43,152 nt of DNA from Streptomyces antnestii (GTDB lineage: Bacteria > Actinomycetota > Actinomycetes > Streptomycetales > Streptomycetaceae): positions 1-43,152 of the forward strand of contig NZ_RZYA01000035.1 of the NCBI RefSeq assembly GCF_004005495.1, written 5' to 3'. The notes below the pieces were generated by a model that was not told the origin of the DNA, did no database searches, and saw nothing but the letters and a program-made list of their open reading frames with translations. Positions within the stretch are counted from its first letter, which is position 1. Every line of letters begins with the position of its first letter. A program made the translations under genes and the position numbers. Shown here piece after piece: positions 16,232 through 24,900 of the stretch.

Positions 16232-17806
16232 TCAGATGCGTTCGTCGGTCAGGTCGTGGCGCTCGTCGGCCGGGCCGGCTGCGGGGACCAGGTCCTGAAG
16301 CGGCCGCCCGTTGCGGTCGAGCTTGGGCCAGCGCGAATCGAGTTTGCCTCCCGTGTGTTCGGCGACGTTGCGCTTCACGAGGAACCAGCCGAGCCACATC
16401 AACAGCGCGAGGACGGGGACGCCGATGACGATCGTGATGAAGTCGGTCTTGCCCCAGAAGTCGGGGCTGGACTGCCATCCGCTGATGACCATTCCCACCA
16501 CGACCAGGGCCAGGAAGACCAGGCCGATGTAACTGCCATAGGGGTAGAACGGCATCCGGAACGGGCTCGCCGGAATGATTCCGGCATTCGACAGCCGGCG
16601 CAGTCGCAGCTGGCAGACGAAGAGCGAGAACCAGGTGGCGAGCGTGCCGATCGCCGATACTTCGAGCGCGATGTCGAACGCCTGGTTCGGGTAGGCCGCG
16701 TTGAGGACCGCGCCGAGCAGAAACACGGCGCCGGTCATCGCGATGCCCGCCCAAGGCACCCCGGTACTGCTCATCTTCGCGGTGAACGCGGGTGCCTGCT
16801 TGGACAGACCGAGGCTGCGCAGGATCCGCCCGGTGACGTAGAGGCCGGAGTTGAGGCTGGACATCGCGGCGATGATCAGGATGCCTTGGATGACGTTGCC
16901 GATCCAGCCGGCGCCCAGCATGGAGAAAACGGTGACGAACGGACTGACCGCCGCCCCGTGGACCGTCGTGCCGTACACCGATGTCGGCAGCGTGCACATC
17001 AGCAGGAAGATCGAGCCGATGTAGAAGACGAGGATGCGTACGACCACAGAGTTGACCGCGCGGGGGACTTCACGTTCCGGGTTCTTCATCTCGCCGGCCG
17101 CGACGCCGACCATCTCGATCGCGGCATAGGAGAAGACCACGCCGGACATCACCAGGACCGGGCCGTACCAGACGTAGGGGTCCGAGGTGGGCCAGAACCC
17201 TCCGGGGTTCTGCCACAGGTTCGCGATGGATGCTTGGTATCCGGTGCCACCGATGTGCACGGAGAAGACCACGAGCACGATGCCGACCACGAGGAACAGG
17301 ACGATGGCGCCGACCTTGAGCAGCGAGGCCCAGAACTCGAACTCGCCGAAGACCTTCACCGACAGCAGGTTGACGGTCACCACGGCGGCGACGCCGATGA
17401 TGACTGTCAGCCAGGAGGGAACGTCGGGCCACCAGTACCTGACGTAGAGGGCGACCGCCGAGAGTTCCGCGATTCCGGTCAGGGCCCAGTTGACCCAGTA
17501 GCACCAGCCGGTGATGTAGGCGGCACGCTCGCCGTAGAACTCGCGCATGTAGGAGACGAAAGCGCCCGAGGTAGGTCGGTGCAGGACGAGTTCACCGAGC
17601 GCGCGCATCATCAGGAAGGCGATGAAGCCGACGACGGCGAAGCTGATCAGCAGCGCGGGGCCGGTGCTTGCCATACGGGTCGCGGACCCGAGGAAGAGGC
17701 CGGTGCCGATGGCGCCGCCGAGTCCGATCATCTGGACCTGCCGGCTGCCGAGCTCCTTGCGGTAGCCGCCGCGGTCTCCTTCGGGGGGCGCTGTCTTCGT
17801 TGACAT
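16232..17806 (-). CDS. AAT-family amino-acid permease
   Basis: A 524-residue APC-superfamily transporter with about twelve membrane helices. The N-terminal signature GLGGAIGTGLFLGS (about 28-41), the GELVLHRPTSGAF segment and AAMSSLNSGLY are typical of the amino acid/H+ symporters of the AAT family, whose members carry asparagine, aromatic amino acids, D-serine, D-alanine or glycine. The start ATG has GGAG seven bases upstream. The C-terminal tail after about 480 is hydrophilic. It lies 139 bases upstream of the D-cysteine desulfhydrase-family gene, same strand, so cysteine or a related D/L-amino acid is a reasonable but unproved substrate. Confidence 0.85.
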   Translation of the reverse strand: MSTKTAPPEGDRGGYRKELGSRQVQMIGLGGAIGTGLFLGSATRMASTGPALLISFAVVGFIAFLMMRALGELVLHRPTSGAFVSYMREFYGERAAYITGWCYWVNWALTGIAELSAVALYVRYWWPDVPSWLTVIIGVAAVVTVNLLSVKVFGEFEFWASLLKVGAIVLFLVVGIVLVVFSVHIGGTGYQASIANLWQNPGGFWPTSDPYVWYGPVLVMSGVVFSYAAIEMVGVAAGEMKNPEREVPRAVNSVVVRILVFYIGSIFLLMCTLPTSVYGTTVHGAAVSPFVTVFSMLGAGWIGNVIQGILIIAAMSSLNSGLYVTGRILRSLGLSKQAPAFTAKMSSTGVPWAGIAMTGAVFLLGAVLNAAYPNQAFDIALEVSAIGTLATWFSLFVCQLRLRRLSNAGIIPASPFRMPFYPYGSYIGLVFLALVVVGMVISGWQSSPDFWGKTDFITIVIGVPVLALLMWLGWFLVKRNVAEHTGGKLDSRWPKLDRNGRPLQDLVPAAGPADERHDLTDERI

Positions 17807-18360
17807 CGTGGGCTCCGTAGCTGTGGAGAGGGGGGTCTGAGGAGGGGGTGCTGCCGTTCACGTCCTCGCCGGCTCGGGGTAGAGCGGGCGAGGACTGGGA
17901 TCTGGATGGGGGCGCGGTGCCCGCAGCAGGATGTGGGGTGTCCGGCAGGGGGCAGTGCAATCAGGTGGTCGGCATCACCGAGCCGCCTGGCTACGGGCAA
18001 AGCCCCTGTGTGTCCGCGGGCAGCGACCGGGCGCAGAGATCCGCTGTCGCACTTTTGTCCGCGAGTGCTCCCCGGCATCGCCGCTGAGCCGACGGGGCGC
18101 ATGGTCGCTGCCGCGGAACTCGGCGAGCGTCTCGATGGCCTGCCGGAGACGAGATGTCCGGGTGCCGAGAATCCCGCCTGGAACCCAGGTGCAGACCGGC
18201 GAGGGGTCGACGCCGATCGGCACCTGGGAGACTTTGAACTCTGCTGCTGTGAAGCTGGCCCGGCCCCTTGGACACCCGCCGGTGAAGACGGTGAGCAGGG
18301 CCCGGGCCCCGAGCGCGTCGCCACACTCACGGCGTGGGCGACCGGTCGGGTTTGGCCTGC
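17807..18360. other. 554-base gap inside the cysteine cassette
   Basis: No protein I recognise is encoded on either strand. Several frames stay open by GC bias. One minus-strand frame (about 17975-18245) reads like protein in places but has no ribosome site, no upstream continuation and no family motif, so it may be a decayed gene. The gap is long for an otherwise compact unit, so the permease and last enzyme may have their own promoter here; no clear -35/-10 pair was seen. Confidence 0.4.
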
Positions 18361-18825
18361 TCAGCCGTTGATGCAGGCGATGATCTCGATCTCGACGCTG
18401 GCGTCACGGGGCAGTGCCGCCACCCCGACCGCGCTGCGAGAGTGGCGGCCCACCTCGGCGCCGAACAGCTCGACCAGCAGGTCGCTGGCCGCATCGATCA
18501 CCGTGGACTGCTCGTGGAATTCAGGCGCCGACGACACGAAGCCGACAACCTTGACGATCTGGGTGATGTGCTCGATGCCGCCGGCGACCGAGGCGATCGC
18601 CGCGACCGCATTCAGAGCGCACTGCCGGGCGGCCTCCCGGGCGCTGTCCACACTGGTCTCGTCGCCGACGGCTCCGGTGGCCACGAGCTTGCCGTCTGCC
18701 AGAGGGAGCTGGCCCGAGGTGTACACGTAGGAGCCGACACGGGTGGCCGGGGCGTAGTTTGCGATGGCCGCCGGAACCTCGGGCAGGTCGAGGCCGAGTT
18801 CGGCGATGCGGGAGGCAACAGACAT
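18361..18825 (-). CDS. RidA-family enamine/imine deaminase
   Basis: A 154-residue RidA/YjgF-family protein. ATG 18825 is preceded by AAAGGA at ten bases, and the product begins MSVASRIAELGLDLP, as in the slightly longer YjgF-like subgroup. The YTSGQLPL segment, the conserved Arg130 and the VEIE motif (Glu145, Glu147) that form the active cleft between subunits of the trimer are kept, so it should be active. RidA hydrolyses 2-aminoacrylate and similar enamines to keto acids and ammonia before they damage PLP enzymes. This fits its position just downstream of a cysteine desulfhydrase, which makes 2-aminoacrylate as an intermediate. Confidence 0.88.
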   Translation of the reverse strand: MSVASRIAELGLDLPEVPAAIANYAPATRVGSYVYTSGQLPLADGKLVATGAVGDETSVDSAREAARQCALNAVAAIASVAGGIEHITQIVKVVGFVSSAPEFHEQSTVIDAASDLLVELFGAEVGRHSRSAVGVAALPRDASVEIEIIACING

Positions 18826-18937
18826 GAGGACATAGTCCTTTCGCGCAAGGGGGTGAAAGAGCGAACGCCGACGCCAAGTCCGGCGGCCGTTCGGGAAGGG
18901 GCCGAAGACGCGTCGTGTCGGCCCGGGCAATGGTTGT

Positions 18938-20074
18938 TCAGCGTGCGGAGTCGCCCAAGAAGGCGGTGAGTTCCGCGCGGTAGGGCTCGATGTCGATGTG
19001 CTCGGCGGCGAGCCAGCCGTCGTCGTAGTACTTGTCGAGGTAGCGGTCTCCGCTGTCGCACAGCAGGGTCACGATGCTGCCGGTGCGCCTTTCGTGGATC
19101 ATCTGGTGCGCCAGGCGGAACGCCGCCCACATGCCGGTTCCGGTGGATGCCCCGACCTTGCGGCCGGTGCGTCCTTCGTAGAACCGAATGGCCGCGATGG
19201 ATGCGGCGTCGGGCACCCGCATCATCCGGTCGACGGCGCTGTGGATGAAGCTGGGTTCGAGACGTTGACGGCCGATCCCCTCAATCCGTGATCCGGTATC
19301 GGTGGCGACCGTGGGGTCCTGATGGCGCCAGCCGTCGAAGAACGCGGAGTTCTCCGGGTCGGCGACGCACAGTCCGGTGCGGCGTCCGGTGTAGCGGATG
19401 TAGCGGGCGAGCGTTGCCGAGGTACCCCCGGTGCCGGCGGTCGCGACCACCCAGGCGGGCTCGGGGAACCGCTCGTTGCGCATCTGGGAGAAGATCGATT
19501 CGGCAATGTTGTTGTTGCCCCGCCAGTCCGTGGCGCGCTCGGCGTAGGTGAACTGGTCCATGTAGTGGCCGCCGGTCTCGGCTGCCAGGCCCGCGGCCAC
19601 GGTGTAGACCTCGCTGGGCTGGTCCACGAAGTGACAGGTCCCGCCGTGGGATTCGATCAGCGCGACCTTGGAGGCACTGGTGGTGCGCGCCATCACCGCG
19701 ATGAACGGGTTGCCGATCAGGCTGGCAAAGAAGGCTTCAGAAACGGCGGTCGAGCCGCTGGAGGCCTCGATGATCGGCAGTCCCGGACGGATCCAGCCGT
19801 TGACCAGCGCGTACAGGAACAGGGAGCGGGCCAGCCTGTGCTTGAGCGACCCGGTGTGGTGGGTCGACTCGTCCTTGAGGTAGATGTCGACGCCGCGTTG
19901 GGACAGGTACGGGACGGCGAGCAGGTGGGTGTCGGCCGACCGGGTGCCCTCCGCCTGGACCTTGCCGATGGCGTCGGTGAGCCATCGGCGGTAGTCCGCG
20001 TCGTACCGGTCGACGTCCAGTATGTGGGCGTCGCCGAGAGTGCCGCCGGCGCTCTGCGCGATGGTGTCGGTCAT
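18938..20074 (-). CDS. cds1: Cds1-like L-cysteine desulfhydrase (PLP)
   Basis: A 378-residue member of the cysteine synthase superfamily closest to the actinobacterial Cds1 type. ATG 20074 overlaps the stop of the upstream regulator in ATGA. Lys78 in TGSLKHRLARSLF is the likely PLP lysine, ASSGSTAVSEA follows as the substrate loop, and GTGGTSATLARY is the phosphate-binding loop. LLCDSGDRYLDKYYDD near the C-terminus is typical of this subgroup. Cds1 of mycobacteria breaks down L-cysteine to pyruvate, sulfide and ammonia. A biosynthetic or cystathionine-related role is less likely because the usual partners are absent and RidA and a D-cysteine desulfhydrase-family gene are next door. Confidence 0.78.
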   Translation of the reverse strand: MTDTIAQSAGGTLGDAHILDVDRYDADYRRWLTDAIGKVQAEGTRSADTHLLAVPYLSQRGVDIYLKDESTHHTGSLKHRLARSLFLYALVNGWIRPGLPIIEASSGSTAVSEAFFASLIGNPFIAVMARTTSASKVALIESHGGTCHFVDQPSEVYTVAAGLAAETGGHYMDQFTYAERATDWRGNNNIAESIFSQMRNERFPEPAWVVATAGTGGTSATLARYIRYTGRRTGLCVADPENSAFFDGWRHQDPTVATDTGSRIEGIGRQRLEPSFIHSAVDRMMRVPDAASIAAIRFYEGRTGRKVGASTGTGMWAAFRLAHQMIHERRTGSIVTLLCDSGDRYLDKYYDDGWLAAEHIDIEPYRAELTAFLGDSAR

Positions 20075-20763
20075 CTCTCGATCTCGTTCAGATAGTTGTA
20101 GACAGTGAACCGGGATACCTCGAGCCGCGCCGCGACGTAGTCGACGGCGTCCTTGATCTGGAACATGCCGCGGTCGCGCAATTCCGTGACCACCTGCATC
20201 TTGTGCGGCTTCTTCATGAGATCGACCGCCACACCGGTCCCGGTGATCGCGGTGTCGACTGCGTTTCCGAGCAGGTCGTCGACGCTGGTCGGAAACGTCT
20301 CGGTGATGCCGTCGGCTGCGGACGGCTCGGCGTTGAGCCCAAGGAGCTGGCCGAGCTTTCCGTGTGCAGCCTGCAGGTCGGTGATGTCCATGTTCACGCA
20401 CATCGCCGCCATGGGCTCATTGGTCTCCGGATCGCGGAGGATCATGGTGCTCGAGCGGCCCTCGCGCCCGTTGGCCAGCTGCGTGCGGTACCCGATGAGG
20501 TGCTCGCCTGTACCACCGTGCACGTGCTGGACCAGCAGGTCGGTTGCGGGGTCCCCCGGAGACCGGTTGGTCAGCGACCCGGCGATGGCATAGAGCGACT
20601 CGTCGAGGTCCCGCAGGTCGTGCACAAGAACCTCGCAGCCCAGTGCCTGCGCAAGGGGCTCGACGATCTGCCCGAGCACCTTCAGGTACCCCTCCCGCCG
20701 ATCCTGCGAGAGGCCGTCGGTTACGGAAAGTGCCGGGTCCTGCGCGCTGGGGGCAGAGGCCAT
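20071..20763 (-). CDS. YheO/DauR-type PAS-HTH regulator
   Basis: A 230-residue DNA-binding regulator. ATG 20763 has AAGGG eight bases upstream; an in-frame GTG nine bases earlier would sit directly on that ribosome site. Residues about 15-130 form the YheO-like PAS domain (EVLVHDLRDLDESLYAIAG, RDPETNEPMAAMCVNMD) and the C-terminus is the paired helix-turn-helix (DAVDYVAARLEVSRFTVYNYL). Family members such as DauR control amino-acid catabolic operons. It is the first gene of the unit, coupled by ATGA overlap to the desulfhydrase. Two operator-like dyads between its promoter and start suggest autoregulation. Confidence 0.82.
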   Translation of the reverse strand: MASAPSAQDPALSVTDGLSQDRREGYLKVLGQIVEPLAQALGCEVLVHDLRDLDESLYAIAGSLTNRSPGDPATDLLVQHVHGGTGEHLIGYRTQLANGREGRSSTMILRDPETNEPMAAMCVNMDITDLQAAHGKLGQLLGLNAEPSAADGITETFPTSVDDLLGNAVDTAITGTGVAVDLMKKPHKMQVVTELRDRGMFQIKDAVDYVAARLEVSRFTVYNYLNEIER

Positions 20764-20774
20764 CGCAATCACCC

Positions 20775-20811
20775 TTCAACGATGAGTTGAGATATTCAAA
20801 CCGTGGTTGAA
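20775..20811. promoter_or_regulatory. Two operator-like dyads 20 bp apart
   Basis: TCAACGATGAGTTGA (20776-20790) has perfect 5-bp arms, and TTCAAACCGTGGTTGAA (20795-20811) has perfect 5-bp arms around seven bases. Their centres are 20 bp apart, about two helical turns, so two dimers could bind the same face. They lie just downstream of the -10 box and before the regulator start, the usual place for repression. Confidence 0.5.
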
Positions 20812-20839
20812 CGCTACAACTCGGGGTGGTGTAGGTCAA
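20811..20839 (-). promoter_or_regulatory. Candidate promoter of the cysteine cassette
   Basis: On the minus strand TTGACC (20839-20834), a 17-base spacer and TAGCGT (20816-20811) form a good housekeeping-type promoter, placing the transcription start near 20804 and giving a leader of about 40 bases before ATG 20763. Confidence 0.55.
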
Positions 20840-21297
20840 CGGTGCGTTGCAGAAAATCTCCAGGTCACCGCCCCAGGGGGCCGGGAGGCGTGCCGAACGG
20901 GCAGTTCAGGGCGAGGTCGGGCTCCCGCCCGGCCGGACCGGGCGCCCGTCATGACAGTGGCTGATGGCGCGGCATGGGCGACCGGAAAGGGCCCAGTTGT
21001 CCCCATGCCGGCGCGTCACGGTGCAGTGGTAACTGCCGCCACGACCACGCTTCGCATTGCCGTATTGGTCAGGTCGACTGATGCCTGGGGGCGTTGACGG
21101 CGCTCTCTGAACGTTTTCAAGGCTCTGACCGGACTTCCGTGAAGTCCGGTTCGCCCAGCCCTAGCCAAAGCAGACCCCGGGTTGGATCACCGGTGCGCCT
21201 ATCCGGGCCATGTCCGGGCGCCCCCCGAGTCAGAGATGCCCGGTGGGGGTAGTTCGTTTCGCGCAAGGTGACCTTGGGATCCATGAGGAGATCAGCT
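20840..21297. other. Intergenic region with 10-bp-arm palindrome
   Basis: No gene is supported. At 21128-21150 ACCGGACTTC and GAAGTCCGGT form a perfect inverted repeat around CGT, suitable as an operator or a short hairpin. It lies about 150 bases before the monooxygenase-like gene. A small plus-strand open frame at about 20950-21097 lacks a ribosome site and familiar motifs. Confidence 0.45.
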
Positions 21298-21582
21298 ATG
21301 TACGCAGTAATTCGGCGTTACGAAGGAGTGACTGACTCCGCCGAGGCAGGACGCCGAGTGGACGAGGGGTTCGTTCCTCTACTCCGCCGAGTCCCCGGTT
21401 TCGTGGCCTACTACTGGGTGGACGCCGGGGACGGAGTGATGGTCTCTACCAGTGTCTTTGAAGACCAATCCGGGGCCGAAGAGTCGATCAACCGGGCGGC
21501 GGACTTCGTACGGGATAGCCTCTCATCGCTGCTGCCCAACCGTCCTCAGGTCACGGCTGGCCCGGTTGTCGCTGCTGGGTAG
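21298..21582 (+). CDS. Small ABM/dimeric alpha-beta-barrel protein
   Basis: A 94-residue protein starting at ATG 21298 behind GAGGAG (spacing seven). MYAVIRRYEGV, a helix rich in charged residues, VPGFVAYYWVDAGDGVMVSTSVFED and a second helix (EESINRAADFVRDSL) follow the beta-alpha-beta-beta-alpha order of the dimeric alpha-beta-barrel fold, as in antibiotic biosynthesis monooxygenase-like and stress-responsive small proteins. The substrate is not evident. It stands alone between the cysteine cassette and the pilus locus and faces away from the former. Confidence 0.65.
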   Translation: MYAVIRRYEGVTDSAEAGRRVDEGFVPLLRRVPGFVAYYWVDAGDGVMVSTSVFEDQSGAEESINRAADFVRDSLSSLLPNRPQVTAGPVVAAG

Positions 21583-21929
21583 CGACCTGCGAAGTGGGCC
21601 GCTGGATCCCCACTACCTCCACTCCGACGTCCTGGCGCTTCACTGAACTCCGGCCAGAGCCGTTTTCAAAGATCCTCATCAGCGTCTGCATCACGACCAG
21701 TCAGCTCACCCGTGCCTGCGCCACAGGGCAGAAATACGTCACCCTCCGAACGGGAGCTCGCTGCACAAGAACGGCAGTTCACAGAACCGATCAGCGGCCG
21801 AATCCGCCGTAACAGCGCGCTCGTCGGCCGTCACACGAACCGGTGGGTTCGGGCCCTCGCTAGCGTCACAGTGGCAGCTGTCACTGGTCCGCCTTCACTG
21901 TCAGGAAGTTGCGGATCTGACAACCACGC
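21583..21929. other. Gap between convergent genes
   Basis: No gene is supported on either strand. Two dyads are visible: CGAACCGGTGGGTTCG (21836-21851), a short hairpin that could end the long minus-strand operon, and AGTGGCAGCTGTCACT (21870-21885), palindromic apart from one pair. Downstream termination for both flanking genes probably takes place here. Confidence 0.4.
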
Positions 21930-24900
21930 TCAGGACGCGGTCCTGCTCATGATGGTGTCGAAGACTTTCTCGGTTTCGCTTTCCATTCCGATCTCGAGGC
22001 GTTGGTTGATGCCGCGGAGTGTTTCGTACGCGGCGCTGACGCCGGCGCGGTTGCCTGCCTGGTCTTCGATCAGCATCCAGTCCTGGTACAGGATTTCTGC
22101 GCTGTCGTCGATGTCGAGACCGCGCGTGACGGTGCGGCGGGCGGCGGTGAGGTCGGGGCGTGGTGCGGTGCGGTGCCAGGTCGCCAGGGTGTGGGCGACG
22201 TCGGTGATACGGACGAGCATTTCCTGGATGCGGGCGGCGGCCCAGGCCAGGTCGGCGCCGCCGAACGGGCGGCCACGCACGAGGTCGAGGGCCGCCTCCA
22301 GGTCCGCGATACCGGCCTCCGGGCCCTTGGCGAGTCCGCGTTCGGCGAGCTGGGTGAACCGTGTCCAGTCGCAGCGGGCCTTGGGTGAGAGGCGGTAGGT
22401 GCCGGAGCGGTCCCGGGGCAGGAAGGGACTGCCGTCGGCGTCGGTGCCCAGGCGATTGCGCAGTTCGGAGATGCGGGACTGGAGCGTCGCCTTGGACCAT
22501 GGCTTGCGTGGGTCCATGGCCTCGCAGGCGGTGTCGCTGCTGATCCCGGGCTTGAAGTACAGCAGGGCGGCGAGCAGGGCCAGTTTGAAGCCGTGCCCCG
22601 AGGCCTCGATGCCGGCGACGGTAACCGGTCCGAGGACCTGGATGTCGGGGGCGTGCAATTCGACGGCCTCTGGGACCTGGTCATCGTCTGCTTCCGCGAG
22701 CGCCGGTTCGGCGAGTGCGGGTACAGGTTCCGTACTGCGCGTGGTGGCGGGGGCGTGGGTGGCGGTGTCGGCCGGCTGCGGGGGCGGCATGACGCGCAAG
22801 GGTGTGGGGGCCGTCAGCGCCGCGAAGGGGGCATCCGGCACGGCACTGGGTGAGGCGGGGGAGTGGCCCCTCTTGTCGAGGGTGACGGCGGGGACCAGCT
22901 GCCAGGGGCCTTCGGCAGGGCGGGCCGGTTCTTCCGCAGTGGCCAGCACGCCCACGAGGTCCTCGTATTCGCTGTCGGTCATCGACTGGACGAGGACGTC
23001 GGTGTCCAGCAGATCTGAGCGCACGGGTTCCGGCGATCCGACGGCGAGGCGTTCGGCGTGGGGGAAGGCCTGCTGGGCGTCGTGGGCGGGAAGGACCAGG
23101 GCGAGGGGCAGGTGCCGGGCCGCGGTCAGGGCGTCCGCGAGGTGCTGTGCGTCGCCCGCGGCGGCCTCAGCGGCGCAGATCAGCATCCAGGGAAGGGGCA
23201 CTGTCCCGTCTTCGTCGGCGCTTTGGTGGTGTTCCAGGAGTAGTTCGCCGAGGTCTCGTTGCGCGGCGCGCAGGTGCGGCACCGCGCGCAGACGGCCCTG
23301 GGGGAGCTGGGTGGGCAGTTCGGTGCCGAGGCCGATGGTGAGGATGTCGGCGCGGTCGCTCCACGTGCTGGTGGCGGCCTCCAGCGCGAGGGCACGGGCG
23401 GTGTCGCGTACGGCCTCAATGTCGCCGTCCAGGAGAAGTACCTGGGCGGCGGGGAGGTTGAGGAGGAGGTGGTTGCCGTCGGGGTCGGTCCCGATGGTGG
23501 TCAGTCCTGGATAGGGGGCGGCGGTTGCGCGGGCCTGGTCGTGGTCCAGGAGCTCCTGGGTGCGGTCCAGGCTCCAGCAATGGGGAGCGTACTTGTGCTC
23601 CACGAAGGGCCGGATCGGCCCGGCCTCGGCCTCCGTATCGGCGTCCAGGAGCAGTTCGAGGGTGCGGTGGGTGATGCGGGCGCCGCGGATCGCCGGCAGA
23701 GCGCGCCCTTCCTGCTGGGCGTGGTGGTTCAGGGTGCGCAGCGCGGTGTCGAGCAGTTCGACGCTGCCTGGCTCGGCGCTGGCCTCGAGGACCTGCTCGA
23801 GGGGCGTCGGCTGTGCGGCCATTGCGATGGTTTCCCCTGGCTGCCGGCGGCGTCGCTGCAGCAGGCGCTTGATGCCCACGGCGGCGACGAGGGAGCCGGC
23901 GAGCAGCATCCCGATCCCAGCGCCCTCCCGTAGGCCGACGGGGGATGGGGCCGTGTCCTCGGAGCTGGTGGTGTCGTCCTGCGGAGTGCTCGCGGGCGCT
24001 GTGGGCGCGTCCTTCGACGGCTGAGCCGACGCGGACGGGACGGCAGTCGGCTTCTGCGGTGCGGCCGTGTGCGGCGCAGCGGGAAGCTGCTCTCCCCGGT
24101 CCTCCCCCTCCGGCTTCTTGTGCTCCGGGGTCTGTGCGGGGGCCGAGGGCGCCTTGGTCTTCTGCCCCGACTCATGCGGCGCGGGCCTCGTCTCACCCGC
24201 CCCGGAACCTTCACCCGCCCCGGCACCTTCACCTGCCCCGCTGCCTGCGCCGGCGCTTTCGTCCGGCCCGGCGGGCGTTGTGGGGTGCGGCTTCGCCTTC
24301 TCGGCGGGCGCGTGTGGCGTGGGGGGCTGGGGGATGTCGAGTTTCAGACCGGGCCTGATGTCATCGGGGTCCGTCAGTGTGGTGCCGCCGGGCTGTGTGG
24401 CGCCCTTGTTCGCCTCGAAAATCTCGTGGTACTTCGCGCCGTCGCCCATCTCCGTCTCGGCAATGCCCCACAGGGTTCCGCCGGGCTGGACGGTGACGCT
24501 CTGCGCGCCCTCGCCCTGTGCGGCGGGCGCGTTGGCCCCAGCGGCGTTCGCATCGTCGGGCATGCGCAGTTGCCAGCCGGGCTGCAGGAAGGTGCTGGCG
24601 TGGAAGACGCTTCCGTCGGCCATGGTGCGGCCGTCGTTCAACGCGGCGATGTCGCGCCAGCGTTCGCCGTCGCCGAGTTCCCGCTCGGCGATGCTCCACA
24701 GGCTCTCGGCGGGGCGGACTTCCCGGACCGTGTAATGCGGCGAAGCGTCGTCAGCCGCGACCGTCGTGGCGGGTTGTGCCTGCGCCCGCGGTTCGGGCGC
24801 GTGCGGCGCCTGTGCCGGCACGTGGGTGGCGGTGGCCGCCGGGGTGGCGGTCGCGGGTGTGGCCAGCGCGGTTCCGGTGGGCAGCAGGACCAGGATGCTG

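Noticed and set aside
15857..17803. A 648-codon plus-strand frame across the permease
   Set aside because: It is antisense to an obvious APC permease; the product is an Asp/Arg-rich low-complexity string without motifs.
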